Source of the DNA: Halorientalis sp. LT38
GTDB taxonomy: Archaea > Halobacteriota > Halobacteria > Halobacteriales > Haloarculaceae
Length of the DNA: 64,000 bases
NCBI RefSeq assembly: GCF_037031225.1
Contig: NZ_JAYEZN010000001.1
Coordinates: 1,798,001 to 1,862,000, forward strand
Direction of reading: 5' to 3'
In this document: positions 33,507 through 41,814 of the stretch, piece after piece
Layout: the number at the start of each line of letters is the position of its first letter
Position numbering within the stretch: the first letter of the stretch is position 1
Program-made: the position numbers and the translations under genes
Notes under the pieces: generated by a model
What the model was told of the DNA's origin: nothing
Seen by the model: only the letters and a program-made list of their open reading frames with translations
Databases searched by the model: none

Positions 33507-35198
33507 ATGACACAATCACCGCAGGAGTGGCCGGCGACAGTGCTCGCCGAGGGGACAGAACGGCTCCGTGAGCGCGACGTTCGCGACATGAACGTGACTG
33601 CCGGGCGCGTTCTCGCCGACACGATCCGAACCACGCTCGGCCCGAAGGGGATGGACAAGATGCTGGTCGGTGACCAGGGGCGGGTAGTGGTGACCAACGA
33701 CGGGGCGAGCATCCTCGACCGGGTCGAGATAGAACATCCCGCCGCACAGGAACTCGTCAGGGTCGCGGAGAGCCAGCGCGACCGCATCGGCGACGGGACG
33801 ACGACGGCCGTCGTACTGGCCGGGGAACTGCTCGTCGCGGCGGCGGACCTCATGGACAGGGGACTGCATCCGACGACGATCGACAGGGGCTACCGGCTCG
33901 CTCTCGACCGGGCCCGCTCGGAACTGGAGGAGCGGACGCTCGAGATCGACCCGTCGGACACGGAGTTACTGTCGAACGTCGCCCACACGGCGGTCACCGG
34001 GAAATGGAGCGACGAGGAGGCGGCGGCGTTGCTCGAACTCGTCGTCGAGGCTGCCCAGACGGTCGAGCGGGACGGAACCGTCGAGCGACGCCGTATCACC
34101 CGGACCACGATCCCCGGCGGCTCACCGACCGATTCCGAACTCGTCAGCGGACTCGCGATCGACACGGATTCCTCGTCGACGACGCTGGCGTCGCTCGACG
34201 TCGACCTGCCCTCCCGAATCGAGGACGCGGGTGTGGCACTGGTCGACGACCAGCTCACGGTCGAGAAAGCCGACGCAGTGACGCGCGTCTCGGTCGAGAC
34301 CGCCGACCAGCTCGCACGGATCGCCGACTACGAGGGTGACGTCTACCGGGAGCAGGCGCGGGGGATCGCGGCTGCCGGGGCCGACGTCGTCTTCTGTCAG
34401 AAGTCCATCGACGACGAGGTGCTGGCCGAACTCGCCAGTCAGGGAGTCATCGCCGTCGAGCGGACCCGACAGGACGAGATGCACAAACTCGCCCGGGCGA
34501 CCGGTGCAGAGATGGTCATGCGTGTCGACGAACTCACGCCCGAGCACGTCGGTCAGGCGGGCAGTATCGAGCGTCGGGCCGTCGCCGGAACCCACCTTGC
34601 CATCGTCGGTGACTGCCCCGACAGTGAACAGCAGTCCTTGCTCCTGCGTGGTGGGACGGACCACGTCATCGCGGAGACGAAGCGGCTGATCGAGAACTGT
34701 CTCGACGACGTGACGCTGGCCATCGAGACCGATGGTGTCGTCCCCGGCGGCGGCGCGACGGAGGTCGCCCTCGCGTCCACGCTCCGAGACGCCGCCGACG
34801 GCGTCGCCGGCCGCGAACAGCTCGCCGTGACTGCCGTTGCCGACGCGCTGGAGTCGATTCCGCGAACGCTGGCAGCCAGCGCCGGACTGGACCCGATCGA
34901 CACGCTACTCGCCCTCCGCAATCGTCACGAGCGAGGCGACGAGACGGCTGGACTCGACGTGACCACCGGCCAGGTGGTGGACATGGTCGACAGCGGCGTC
35001 CTCGACCCGGCACCAGTCAAGCGTCACGCGATTACGAGCGCCACGGAGGCCGCGACGATACTCATCGGCATCGACGACATGATCCTGGCGACGGGGGACG
35101 GCGAGCCCGGCCACGACCACGACCATGGCCACGACCACGGCGACGGCCACGGTGGCGTCGAGGCGACCGGTGGGTATCCCTGGGCGGTCGGTCACTGA
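33507..35198 (+). CDS. divergent group II chaperonin (thermosome) with His-rich tail
   Basis: A 563-residue archaeal chaperonin subunit. ATPase motifs are present: TTLGPKGMDKMLV, VVVTNDGASILDR, RIGDGTTTAVVLAGELL and the distal GVVPGGGATEVALAS. The C terminus differs from ordinary thermosomes: the last ~35 residues hold GHDHDHGHDHGDGHGG, a histidine-aspartate repeat in place of the usual Gly/Met-rich tail, and could bind metal. The apical domain is also divergent. It sits between the amide channel and the second formamidase in an accessory island, not near housekeeping chaperonin genes, so it may be dedicated to folding these or other island enzymes. An AT-rich box near 33459-33468 may be its promoter. 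Confidence 0.92.
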   Translation: MTQSPQEWPATVLAEGTERLRERDVRDMNVTAGRVLADTIRTTLGPKGMDKMLVGDQGRVVVTNDGASILDRVEIEHPAAQELVRVAESQRDRIGDGTTTAVVLAGELLVAAADLMDRGLHPTTIDRGYRLALDRARSELEERTLEIDPSDTELLSNVAHTAVTGKWSDEEAAALLELVVEAAQTVERDGTVERRRITRTTIPGGSPTDSELVSGLAIDTDSSSTTLASLDVDLPSRIEDAGVALVDDQLTVEKADAVTRVSVETADQLARIADYEGDVYREQARGIAAAGADVVFCQKSIDDEVLAELASQGVIAVERTRQDEMHKLARATGAEMVMRVDELTPEHVGQAGSIERRAVAGTHLAIVGDCPDSEQQSLLLRGGTDHVIAETKRLIENCLDDVTLAIETDGVVPGGGATEVALASTLRDAADGVAGREQLAVTAVADALESIPRTLAASAGLDPIDTLLALRNRHERGDETAGLDVTTGQVVDMVDSGVLDPAPVKRHAITSATEAATILIGIDDMILATGDGEPGHDHDHGHDHGDGHGGVEATGGYPWAVGH

Positions 35199-35239
35199 CG
35201 GGATCGGTGCACCGGTCGAAAAAAGGAACGGGGGCGAGT

Positions 35240-36502
35240 TCAGGACGGCTTCGCCAGGTCGCCCCGGTCGGCCGACGGCGCGGTTTCGTCTGCGAGTCCG
35301 TCGGGGTCGATATCGAACTCGAAGACCTCCTTCGGAACCGAGACGGTGACGCAGGTGTTGGGGAGGTCGACGATCCCGGCGATCCGGCTCTCGACGGGCA
35401 CGCAACTGAGTAGCTGGTAGGCCTGCTCGCGCGTGTAGCCGAACTGTGCGAGGTAGTCGATGGCGTCCAGACAGGCGCGCCGCATGCCGACGTTGGCGTT
35501 CTTGTAGTGCTGGGTACCTTCCTCGTCGACGGAGTACCCCTCGAAGACGACGTACTCCGAGAACTGTGGTTCGACGTTGCCGGGCGTGAACAGGGCGTGG
35601 TCCGTGCCCATCTTCTCCACCCCGTCTTTCACGAGGTCCACTTTCAGGTCGATGAAGCCGGCCATCTCGATGGCGCCACAGAAGGTGATCTCCCCGTCGC
35701 CCTGGGAGAAGTGCAGGTCGCCCGTGATCAGGTTCGCCCCGTCGACGAATACGGGCAGGTACACGCGTGACCCGCGGCTCAGGTTCTTGATGTCGCAGTT
35801 GCCGGCGTTCTCTCTCGGCGGGATGGTCCGTGCGGCCTCCTGGGCTGCTTCGTCGACCTCGTCCTCGTCGAGCTCGCCGAGCAACACGTCGTCGGGTTCC
35901 GGGGGCAGGGCCAGCGGCGGTTCGTCCTCGTGGGTCTCGTGGTTGATGGCCGTCGCGTCTTCCGGGCCGCGCTCGATGAGCGCCCGTTCGCGTTCGTTCC
36001 ACTCCTCGAGCAACTCGTGTGAGGGTGCCGTGCCCACGATCCCCGGGTGTGAGAGCCCGGCGAATCGGACGTCCGGGATGTGGCGTGAGGTGGCGTAGAC
36101 GCCGTCGAGATCCCAGATGGACTTCCGTGCCTCCGGGAAGTGGTCGGTCAGGAACCCACCCCCGTTGTCGAGTTCGAAGATGCCGTTGAACCCCCACTCG
36201 TTGTCCGGGAACGGGCCGAGATCCAGGATATCGACCACCAGCACGTCGCCCGGTTCGGCACCCTCGACGCGGATCGGCCCACTGAGGTGATGGTTCGGCG
36301 CGAGATCCATGTCTCGGATGTCGTCGGCGCTGTCGTCGTTGACGACCTGGTTTCCGGTCCAGTCCAGACACTCGACGCGGAACTTCTCCCCCGGTTCGAC
36401 GCTCGCGGCCGGCGGGACGTCCGGATGCCAGCGATTGACGATCGGATCGGGCTGTTCGGTTATTTCGCTGTCGGGGTCTACCTCGAATACGGTCTCGGGC
36501 AT
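35240..36502 (-). CDS. fmdA: acetamidase/formamidase, copy 2
   Basis: A 420-residue paralogue of the copy at 28.3 kb, with the same landmarks: RWHPDVPPAASVEPGE, DWTGNQVVNDD, NGIFELDNGGGFLTDHFP, GNCDIKNLSRGSRVYLPVFV, LHFSQGDGEITFCGAIE and VESRIAGIVDLPNTCV. The two proteins differ across the middle acidic region and at many surface residues, so they are probably not a very recent duplication and may differ in substrate preference (formamide against acetamide or longer amides). It converges with the chaperonin (41 bases between the stops) and diverges from a winged-helix gene. The ATG at 36502 is used, with another in frame at 36517. Confidence 0.93.
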   Translation of the reverse strand: MPETVFEVDPDSEITEQPDPIVNRWHPDVPPAASVEPGEKFRVECLDWTGNQVVNDDSADDIRDMDLAPNHHLSGPIRVEGAEPGDVLVVDILDLGPFPDNEWGFNGIFELDNGGGFLTDHFPEARKSIWDLDGVYATSRHIPDVRFAGLSHPGIVGTAPSHELLEEWNERERALIERGPEDATAINHETHEDEPPLALPPEPDDVLLGELDEDEVDEAAQEAARTIPPRENAGNCDIKNLSRGSRVYLPVFVDGANLITGDLHFSQGDGEITFCGAIEMAGFIDLKVDLVKDGVEKMGTDHALFTPGNVEPQFSEYVVFEGYSVDEEGTQHYKNANVGMRRACLDAIDYLAQFGYTREQAYQLLSCVPVESRIAGIVDLPNTCVTVSVPKEVFEFDIDPDGLADETAPSADRGDLAKPS

Positions 36503-36650
36503 GGCCTGAGCTATCAATCCACACGCGTTGTAGTAATGCTATTTGACACGAGCCATGCTTTAGCTACGACACGCCTGCGATGTGCCCTGCATCTGATTCG
36601 CCTCCGCTACGATTGGGTGCGAAGTCGCATATCTGACAGTACGTTTAACA

Positions 36651-36671
36651 TCCACACTGGTGAACTGTGGA
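36651..36671. promoter_or_regulatory. inverted repeat at the promoter of the winged-helix gene
   Basis: TCCACA and TGTGGA form a perfect 6-base inverted repeat with a 9-base spacer between an AT-rich box (gtttaac, 36642-36648) and the ATG at 36682. The heptamer TCCACAC also occurs at 36519-36525 in front of the divergent formamidase, so one regulator could act on both promoters. Confidence 0.4.
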
Positions 36672-36681
36672 GGGACCGACC

Positions 36682-37332
36682 ATGGTCGAGCCGCACCTCC
36701 CGCCGACGCGCATCGAACTGTATCTGGACTGCTGGGAGACCTTCGGGACCGAGGAATTTCCGGTCGAGCGTGTACGTGCCACACAGACGACGCAGGCGGA
36801 CGATGCCCCCTCGGGCCGAAGTCGTGGAGACGTACAGACTGCCGTGGAGACACTCGTCGCTGCGGGGCTGCTCGAACGAGTTGGTGAGGACCGATATCAG
36901 GTTCGACTCACACCGGAAGACGAGCTCGAGGACTGGATAGACGACACCGTTTCGCGTGTTTCGTCCCTCCACGAGGCGGTTCAGTCGGCACGCAGAGACC
37001 GAGACGCACGCGTTTCGGAGTCCGATCGGACTGCTGCGGTCGACTTCGAGGGGACCACCTATCTCCGTCTCCCGGTCGCCCCCGAGACGACGGTCGCGGA
37101 GGTGGCGAGGGCCCTCACGGACACCTTCGAGACCGACCCTGACCACGAACACGTCGTCCTGACCGCGCCGGCCGACGAGGCAGCACACGTCCAGCACATC
37201 GCCGACCGACTCTGTGACCCCGACACCGACCGAGTGGGATCGTACTCGCTGCAGAAGGTGACCACGGAGGTTCTCGGACCCGATCCGGATAGCCTCACCT
37301 TTCGGCTCTATCTGACTCGCTCGGGTAGGTAA
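36682..37332 (+). CDS. winged-helix protein, candidate regulator of the amide genes
   Basis: A 216-residue acidic cytoplasmic protein. The first ~75 residues look like a winged helix (ELYLDCWETFG, SRGDVQTAVETLVAAGLLERVGEDRYQV). The remainder is not recognised: an amphipathic helix VSRVSSLHEAVQSARRDRDAR, then alternating strands and helices (TYLRLPVAPETTVAEVARALTD). It is read divergently from formamidase copy 2 and an inverted repeat overlaps its own promoter, the pattern of an autoregulated transcription factor. A GTG at 36667 is an alternative start. Assignment as regulator is inference from fold and position. Confidence 0.68.
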   Translation: MVEPHLPPTRIELYLDCWETFGTEEFPVERVRATQTTQADDAPSGRSRGDVQTAVETLVAAGLLERVGEDRYQVRLTPEDELEDWIDDTVSRVSSLHEAVQSARRDRDARVSESDRTAAVDFEGTTYLRLPVAPETTVAEVARALTDTFETDPDHEHVVLTAPADEAAHVQHIADRLCDPDTDRVGSYSLQKVTTEVLGPDPDSLTFRLYLTRSGR

Positions 37333-37409
37333 CCGACAGAACAGGTCGCTGTCCGCCCACGTCGACCAATGCTCTTGTCCGTCCCCGTCGAACTGTGGTA
37401 CTCGTACGC

Positions 37410-38000
37410 ATGACAGAGCGCATCCCGATCGTCGAACCGGGCGAATCGGCGGACGAGGCGGTCAACGAGTTGCTCCACGAGGCCGCCGACGAGTGGTACG
37501 AGGACGCGGCGTTCTTCGGGGCGATGGCCCATCAGCCGACGATTTTCAAGCACCTCGCAGACGCGCTCGGTTCGTTCCCCCAGTCTGAGGCCATCACGCC
37601 GGCGTTGCTGGAACTGGTCCGACTCAGAATCGCCGCGTGTCACGAGTGTGCCTACTGTGGGACGGTCCGGACGACGGCTGTCCAGGACGAGGTCGCACCG
37701 AAGGAAGCGGCCGTCCTCGACGACGAGATCGACGCCACAGCGCTCGAACACCGAGAAGTCCTGGCCGTCCGACTCGGCGAGTTCCTCTCGACGGACCCCC
37801 ATCGGATCACGGACGCCTTCTTCGAGGACCTCGAGTCGGAGTTCTCGACCGAGGCCCTCGTCGAACTCCTGCTGTTCTGTAGCCTCGAAGTCGGACTCGA
37901 CCGGTTTACGATCGCACTCACCCTCGATACGACGCCGGAGAGTCCGTATCCGACCGGGCTCGAGTATCCGCTCTCCACTTCAGACACGCAGGACCGGTGA
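37410..38000 (+). CDS. AhpD-like carboxymuconolactone decarboxylase family protein
   Basis: A 196-residue all-helical protein. The helix RIAACHECAYCGTVRTTAV carries the C-x2-C pair typical of AhpD-like members, which act as disulfide reductants or peroxidase partners. The rest matches the repeated helical bundle of the family (ALLELVRLRIAA upstream, ALVELLLFCSLEVGLDR downstream). The ATG at 37410 is used; an upstream in-frame start at 37395 gives only five extra residues. It follows the winged-helix gene after about 80 bases in the same direction and ends the accessory island. Its substrate is not predictable. Confidence 0.85.
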   Translation: MTERIPIVEPGESADEAVNELLHEAADEWYEDAAFFGAMAHQPTIFKHLADALGSFPQSEAITPALLELVRLRIAACHECAYCGTVRTTAVQDEVAPKEAAVLDDEIDATALEHREVLAVRLGEFLSTDPHRITDAFFEDLESEFSTEALVELLLFCSLEVGLDRFTIALTLDTTPESPYPTGLEYPLSTSDTQDR

Positions 38001-38223
38001 CGCGGCCGTGCTGGATGGTGAGTGATTTCGCAGTTCTCTCCAGCGCAGGGGCCAGTGTCGAACGGACAGTCTGGAACGATGGCTCTCGCTGGCGGATCGA
38101 GACGCGTCGAGTTCGCAGTCGGCCGCCCCGGTGGCAGCCGTCGCGAAACGTGGGACAGAACGCCCGGTGTCGCGTGCCCCGGCAGTCCGGTGCGCGCGAC
38201 GAGTGTTATGGGGTGTGCCGCAC

Positions 38224-40938
38224 CTACTCCTGCGTGAGGAGGCGGCGAAGCACGAGGTGGAGGACGCCGCCGTTCTCGATATACTTGACGGCTGCCGGCG
38301 TGGACACCTGCGCGGTGACCTGGAACTCCGTCGTCTCGCCGTCGTCGGCTTCGGCGACGACTGTGAGTTCGTCGTTCATCTCGAGGCCGTCGTCGAGGCC
38401 CTCGATGGAGAACACTTCGGTGCCGTCGAGGCCGAGTTCCTCCCAGCCCTCGCCCTCGGCGAACTGCAGGGGCAGGACGCCCATGCCGAGGAGGTTGTCG
38501 CGGTAGATGCGCTCGTAGCTCTTGGCGATGGTCGCGCGGATGCCCAGCAGGTCGGTCCCCTTGGCCGCCCAGTCACGGCTGGACCCGGTCCCGAACTCCT
38601 CGCCGGACATGACGACCAGCGGCGTCTCGTCGTCGCGGTAGCGCTCGCTGGCGTCGAAGACGGTGGTCTCCTCGCCGCTCGGCAGGTGTTTGGCGTAGCC
38701 ACCCTGCTTGCCGTCGAGCATCTCGTTTTCGATGCGGACGTTCGCGAAGGTCCCGCGCATCATGACCTCGTGGTTGCCGCGGCGCGAGCCGTACGTGTTG
38801 AACTCGTGGGGCGCGACGCCGCGCTCCTTGAGCCACTGCCCGGCGGGCAGGTCCTCACCGAACGGCCCGGCGGGGCTGATGTGGTCGGTGGTGACCGTAT
38901 CGCCGAGCGTCATGAGACAGCGGGCGTTCGCGATGTCCTCGACGCCCGGCTCTTCGAGCGGGAAGTCCTGGAAGAACGGGGGCTCGCGGATGTAGGTGGA
39001 CTCGTCGTCCCACTCGTAGACCTCGCCGGAGGGCGCGTCGAGCGCTTCCCAGCGCTCGTCGCCCTCGTAGACGGAGGCGTACTTCTCCTCGAACATCTCC
39101 GGGGAGACGCTGTTGTGGACCATGTCGTGGATCTCCTCGGTGGACGGCCAGATGTCCGCGAGGTAGACCGGTTCGCCGTCCTGGTCGTGTCCGAGCGGCT
39201 CCTCCTCGAGGTCGATGTCCATCTTCCCGGCGAGGCCGTAGGCGACGACCAGCGGCGGGCTGGCGAGGTAGTTGGCGGCGATCTTCGGGTGGATGCGCGC
39301 CTCGAAGTTGCGGTTCCCGGAGAGGACGCTCGTCGCCCAGAGGTCGTGCTCGTCGATGGCGGCCTCGATGGGGTCCTGGAGCGGGCCGGAGTTGCCGATA
39401 CAGGTCGTACAGCCGTAGCCGACGACGCTGTAGCCCAGTTCCTCCATGTAGTCCATCAGCCCGGACTCTTCGAGATAGGCCGTGACGACGCGGCTGCCGG
39501 GTGCCAGGCTCGTCTTCACGTAGTCGGGCACGTCGAGGCCCTTCTCGACGGCGTTGCGCGCCAGCAGGCCGGCCGCGAGCATCACCGAGGGGTTCGAGGT
39601 GTTCGTACAGGAGGTGATCGCGCTGACCAGGACGCTGCCGTGGCCGATCTCGACCTCGCTGCCGTCCTCGAGCGTGACCGGTACTCTGTCTCCGAGGTCG
39701 AGGTCGTGTTTGACGGGGGCCGCGCCGTCGGCCTGGACGACGCCCTGCTCCGCGAGCAGGTTCGGGAAGTGCTCGTCCATGTCGCCCAGCGGGATGCGCG
39801 AGTGGGGCTTCTTGTGGCCCGCGAGGCTCGGCTCGACGTCGCCGAGGTCGAACTCGACGGTCTCGGTGTACTCGGGTTCCTGCTCGCCGAAGAGGCCCTG
39901 GGCCTCGAGGTACTCCTCGACGAGGTCGATGTGGTCCTCGTCGCGACCCGTGAGTTCGAGGTACTCGAGGGTCTTGTCGTCGACCGGGAACATGCTGATG
40001 GTCGACCCCTGCTCGGGGGCCATGTTGGCGATGGTCGCGCGGTCGGCGACGGTCAGTTCGGGGACGCCAGGGCCGTAGAACTCGACGAAGCGGTCGACGA
40101 CGCCGACCTGGCGGAGCTTCTCGGTCAGGTGGAGCACGAGGTCGGTCGCGGTCGCGCCTTCGGGCAGGGATCCCTCCAGCCGGACGCCGACGACTTCCGG
40201 CAGACCCATGGTGATGGGCTGGCCGAGCATCGCGGCCTCGGCCTCGATGCCACCGACGCCCCAGCCGACGACGCCGATGCCGCCGATCATGGGCGTGTGA
40301 CTGTCGGTGCCCACGAGGGTATCCGGGAAGAGCCACTCGTCGCCGTCCTCGTCGCGCTCGTGGACGACGCGGCCGAGGTGTTCCAGGTTGACCTGGTGGA
40401 CGATCCCGGTTCCCGGCGGGACGACCTCGAAGTTGTCGAAGGCCTGCTGTGCCCACTTGATGGAGCGGTAGCGCTCCTCGTTGCGCTCGTACTCGAGTTC
40501 GACGTTCTTCTCGTAGGCGTCCTCGCTGCCGAAGTAGTCGACCTGGACGCTGTGGTCGATGACGAGGTCGCAGGGGATCTCGGGTTCGACGAGCGTCGGA
40601 TCGCGGTCCTTGCGGTCGACGGCCGAGCGCAGTGCCGCCAGGTCCACGACGGCCGGCACGCCGGTCAGGTCCTGCAGCACGACGCGCGACGGCTGGAAGG
40701 GCAATTCGACGTCCGGCACGTCCGGTGCCCAGGAGGCCACGTTCCGCACGTCCTGTTCGGTGACGTTCTCGCCGTCCACGTTGCGGAGGACGGATTCAAG
40801 CAGGATCCGGATGCTCACCGGAAGGCTATCCAGGTCACACAGTCCTTCTTCTTCGAGCACCGTGAGGTCGGCCATCTTGTAGGCTGTCCCGTCGACCTCG
40901 ATATCGCGAATCGCGTCGAACGGATCGTTCGTTGCCAT
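38224..40938 (-). CDS. acnA: aconitate hydratase
   Basis: Interconverts citrate and isocitrate in the TCA cycle. The 904-residue protein is an AcnA/IRP-type aconitase. Fe-S ligands are the cysteines in ITSCTNTSNPS and GYGCTTCIGNSGP; other landmarks are LVGTDSHTPMIGGIGVVGWGVGGIEAEAAMLG-like sequence in the substrate domain (shown here only in part), VLSGNRNFEARIHP, and the swivelling domain motif GEEFGTGSSRDWAAKG. The ATG at 40938 is supported by a strong AT-rich box (atatataatt, about 40964-40976) some 30 bases upstream on the minus strand. It is bounded by a 222-base gap to the AhpD-like gene, in which I see no gene. Confidence 0.97.
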   Translation of the reverse strand: MATNDPFDAIRDIEVDGTAYKMADLTVLEEEGLCDLDSLPVSIRILLESVLRNVDGENVTEQDVRNVASWAPDVPDVELPFQPSRVVLQDLTGVPAVVDLAALRSAVDRKDRDPTLVEPEIPCDLVIDHSVQVDYFGSEDAYEKNVELEYERNEERYRSIKWAQQAFDNFEVVPPGTGIVHQVNLEHLGRVVHERDEDGDEWLFPDTLVGTDSHTPMIGGIGVVGWGVGGIEAEAAMLGQPITMGLPEVVGVRLEGSLPEGATATDLVLHLTEKLRQVGVVDRFVEFYGPGVPELTVADRATIANMAPEQGSTISMFPVDDKTLEYLELTGRDEDHIDLVEEYLEAQGLFGEQEPEYTETVEFDLGDVEPSLAGHKKPHSRIPLGDMDEHFPNLLAEQGVVQADGAAPVKHDLDLGDRVPVTLEDGSEVEIGHGSVLVSAITSCTNTSNPSVMLAAGLLARNAVEKGLDVPDYVKTSLAPGSRVVTAYLEESGLMDYMEELGYSVVGYGCTTCIGNSGPLQDPIEAAIDEHDLWATSVLSGNRNFEARIHPKIAANYLASPPLVVAYGLAGKMDIDLEEEPLGHDQDGEPVYLADIWPSTEEIHDMVHNSVSPEMFEEKYASVYEGDERWEALDAPSGEVYEWDDESTYIREPPFFQDFPLEEPGVEDIANARCLMTLGDTVTTDHISPAGPFGEDLPAGQWLKERGVAPHEFNTYGSRRGNHEVMMRGTFANVRIENEMLDGKQGGYAKHLPSGEETTVFDASERYRDDETPLVVMSGEEFGTGSSRDWAAKGTDLLGIRATIAKSYERIYRDNLLGMGVLPLQFAEGEGWEELGLDGTEVFSIEGLDDGLEMNDELTVVAEADDGETTEFQVTAQVSTPAAVKYIENGGVLHLVLRRLLTQE

Positions 40939-41084
40939 ACGAAAGCTAGCCCCCACTCAATTATATATCATCTTATTCTGGCCAGATACTGCGAGGTGCC
41001 GATCGCAGTCGGTTCGAGACCGCGCCAGTCCGGTCCCTGTCCTTCCGGCGGCCGCTTCTCTCGGCCGGTTCGGTCGCTACCGGA

Positions 41085-41321
41085 TCACACCGGATCGAAG
41101 ACGTGGATCGGCCACTCCTCCTCGTAGGACGGGTCGAAGTCCGGATCGATGCCGACCGTCTCGGGGTCACAGACCCGGAGTTCGACACGGTCGCCGATAC
41201 TGAGGTCCGCGAGCGAGGCAGTAACGCGACCCGTGAGCCGCGCCGACGAGTCGAGTTCGTCGACGACCTCCCCGAAACCACCACGGACAAGATCCGCAAG
41301 GTCGAACTGCGGGAGTTCCAC
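41085..41321 (-). CDS. small ORF with OB-fold-like sequence, doubtful
   Basis: A 78-codon frame starting with GTG. The middle (SSARLTGRVTASLADLSIGDRVELRVCD) resembles the C-terminal OB-fold of DUF35-type acyl-CoA-associated proteins, and third-codon GC is high. However, the same DNA read on the other strand ends in a convincing acyl-CoA synthetase tail, so only one of the two frames is likely to be real. No zinc ribbon precedes the OB part, so even if translated it would be a truncated remnant. Treat this and the overlapping plus-strand entry as alternatives. Confidence 0.35.
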   Translation of the reverse strand: MELPQFDLADLVRGGFGEVVDELDSSARLTGRVTASLADLSIGDRVELRVCDPETVGIDPDFDPSYEEEWPIHVFDPV

Positions 41322-41339
41322 GGCGACCCCGTCGAGTGA
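41103..41339 (+). pseudogene. remnant of an AMP-forming acyl-CoA synthetase C terminus
   Basis: The last 30 codons before the stop read VEFVDDLPETTTDKIRKVEL followed by REFHGDPVE. This closely matches the end of AMP-forming acyl-CoA synthetases (VEFVDxLPKTxTGKIRRVELR), where the lysine of the G-K-I motif is catalytic; here the glycine is aspartate. Upstream codons align only loosely with the family, and no adenylation domain or A3 motif is found in the preceding sequence, which is the divergent side of aconitase. The simplest reading is a decayed fragment left by deletion or rearrangement. Frame overlaps the opposite-strand ORF 41085-41321. Confidence 0.42.
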
Positions 41340-41378
41340 CGACGTCCGTTCCGATAGCGGATGCGTTCCCCGCCTGGT

Positions 41379-41531
41379 TCAGGATTCGAGGTCGTAGCGA
41401 GCGACTTCAGAAGAGCCACACAGCGGACAGTTCGTCGTCGGGTCGTCGATGCGTGAGCCACAGTGGCGACACTCACAGAAGAGACGCTTCTGTCCCTGTC
41501 CTGTGACCGCTCGCTTTATTCGGTCGATCAT
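41379..41531 (-). CDS. 50-residue zinc-ribbon protein
   Basis: A very small protein with two knuckles, C-E-C-R-H-C-G and C-P-L-C-G, giving a four-cysteine zinc site (residues about 19-41). Many haloarchaeal genomes encode such CPxCG micro-proteins, some with roles in stress and biofilm behaviour. The ATG at 41531 (MIDRIKRAVTGQGQK) gives the natural start; the frame continues upstream to 41807 but that part is of poor quality. It lies between the remnant at 41.1-41.3 kb and the divergent MscS gene. Confidence 0.72.
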   Translation of the reverse strand: MIDRIKRAVTGQGQKRLFCECRHCGSRIDDPTTNCPLCGSSEVARYDLES

Positions 41532-41814
41532 GGATACCGGTTCGTGAGCAGGAACGAGTAAATAGGTCAGCCAGCCGTGCCGGAACTGAAAACCACCGGA
41601 CTGAACGCTGGTCACGAATCCCCCGTCAGCCGGACGTCTGACGCCCGACCCGCAGCCCCGTGGCCGCACGCCAGTCGAAGTACACCCCAGAGGCAGGATG
41701 AATACATGGTCCGTCACCTGGCCGGTCGGTACCGAATCGACGCGACCGCGACTCCCAGAGAGACCAGCGGAGGCTGTTATTGGGATTTTTATCGGAACTC
41801 CCCCCATATCGTGT

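Noticed and set aside
38131-41127. Open frame of about 1000 codons on the plus strand across aconitase
   Set aside because: Antisense to a complete aconitase; the translated sequence is low-complexity Val/Asp/Leu-rich and has no domain.
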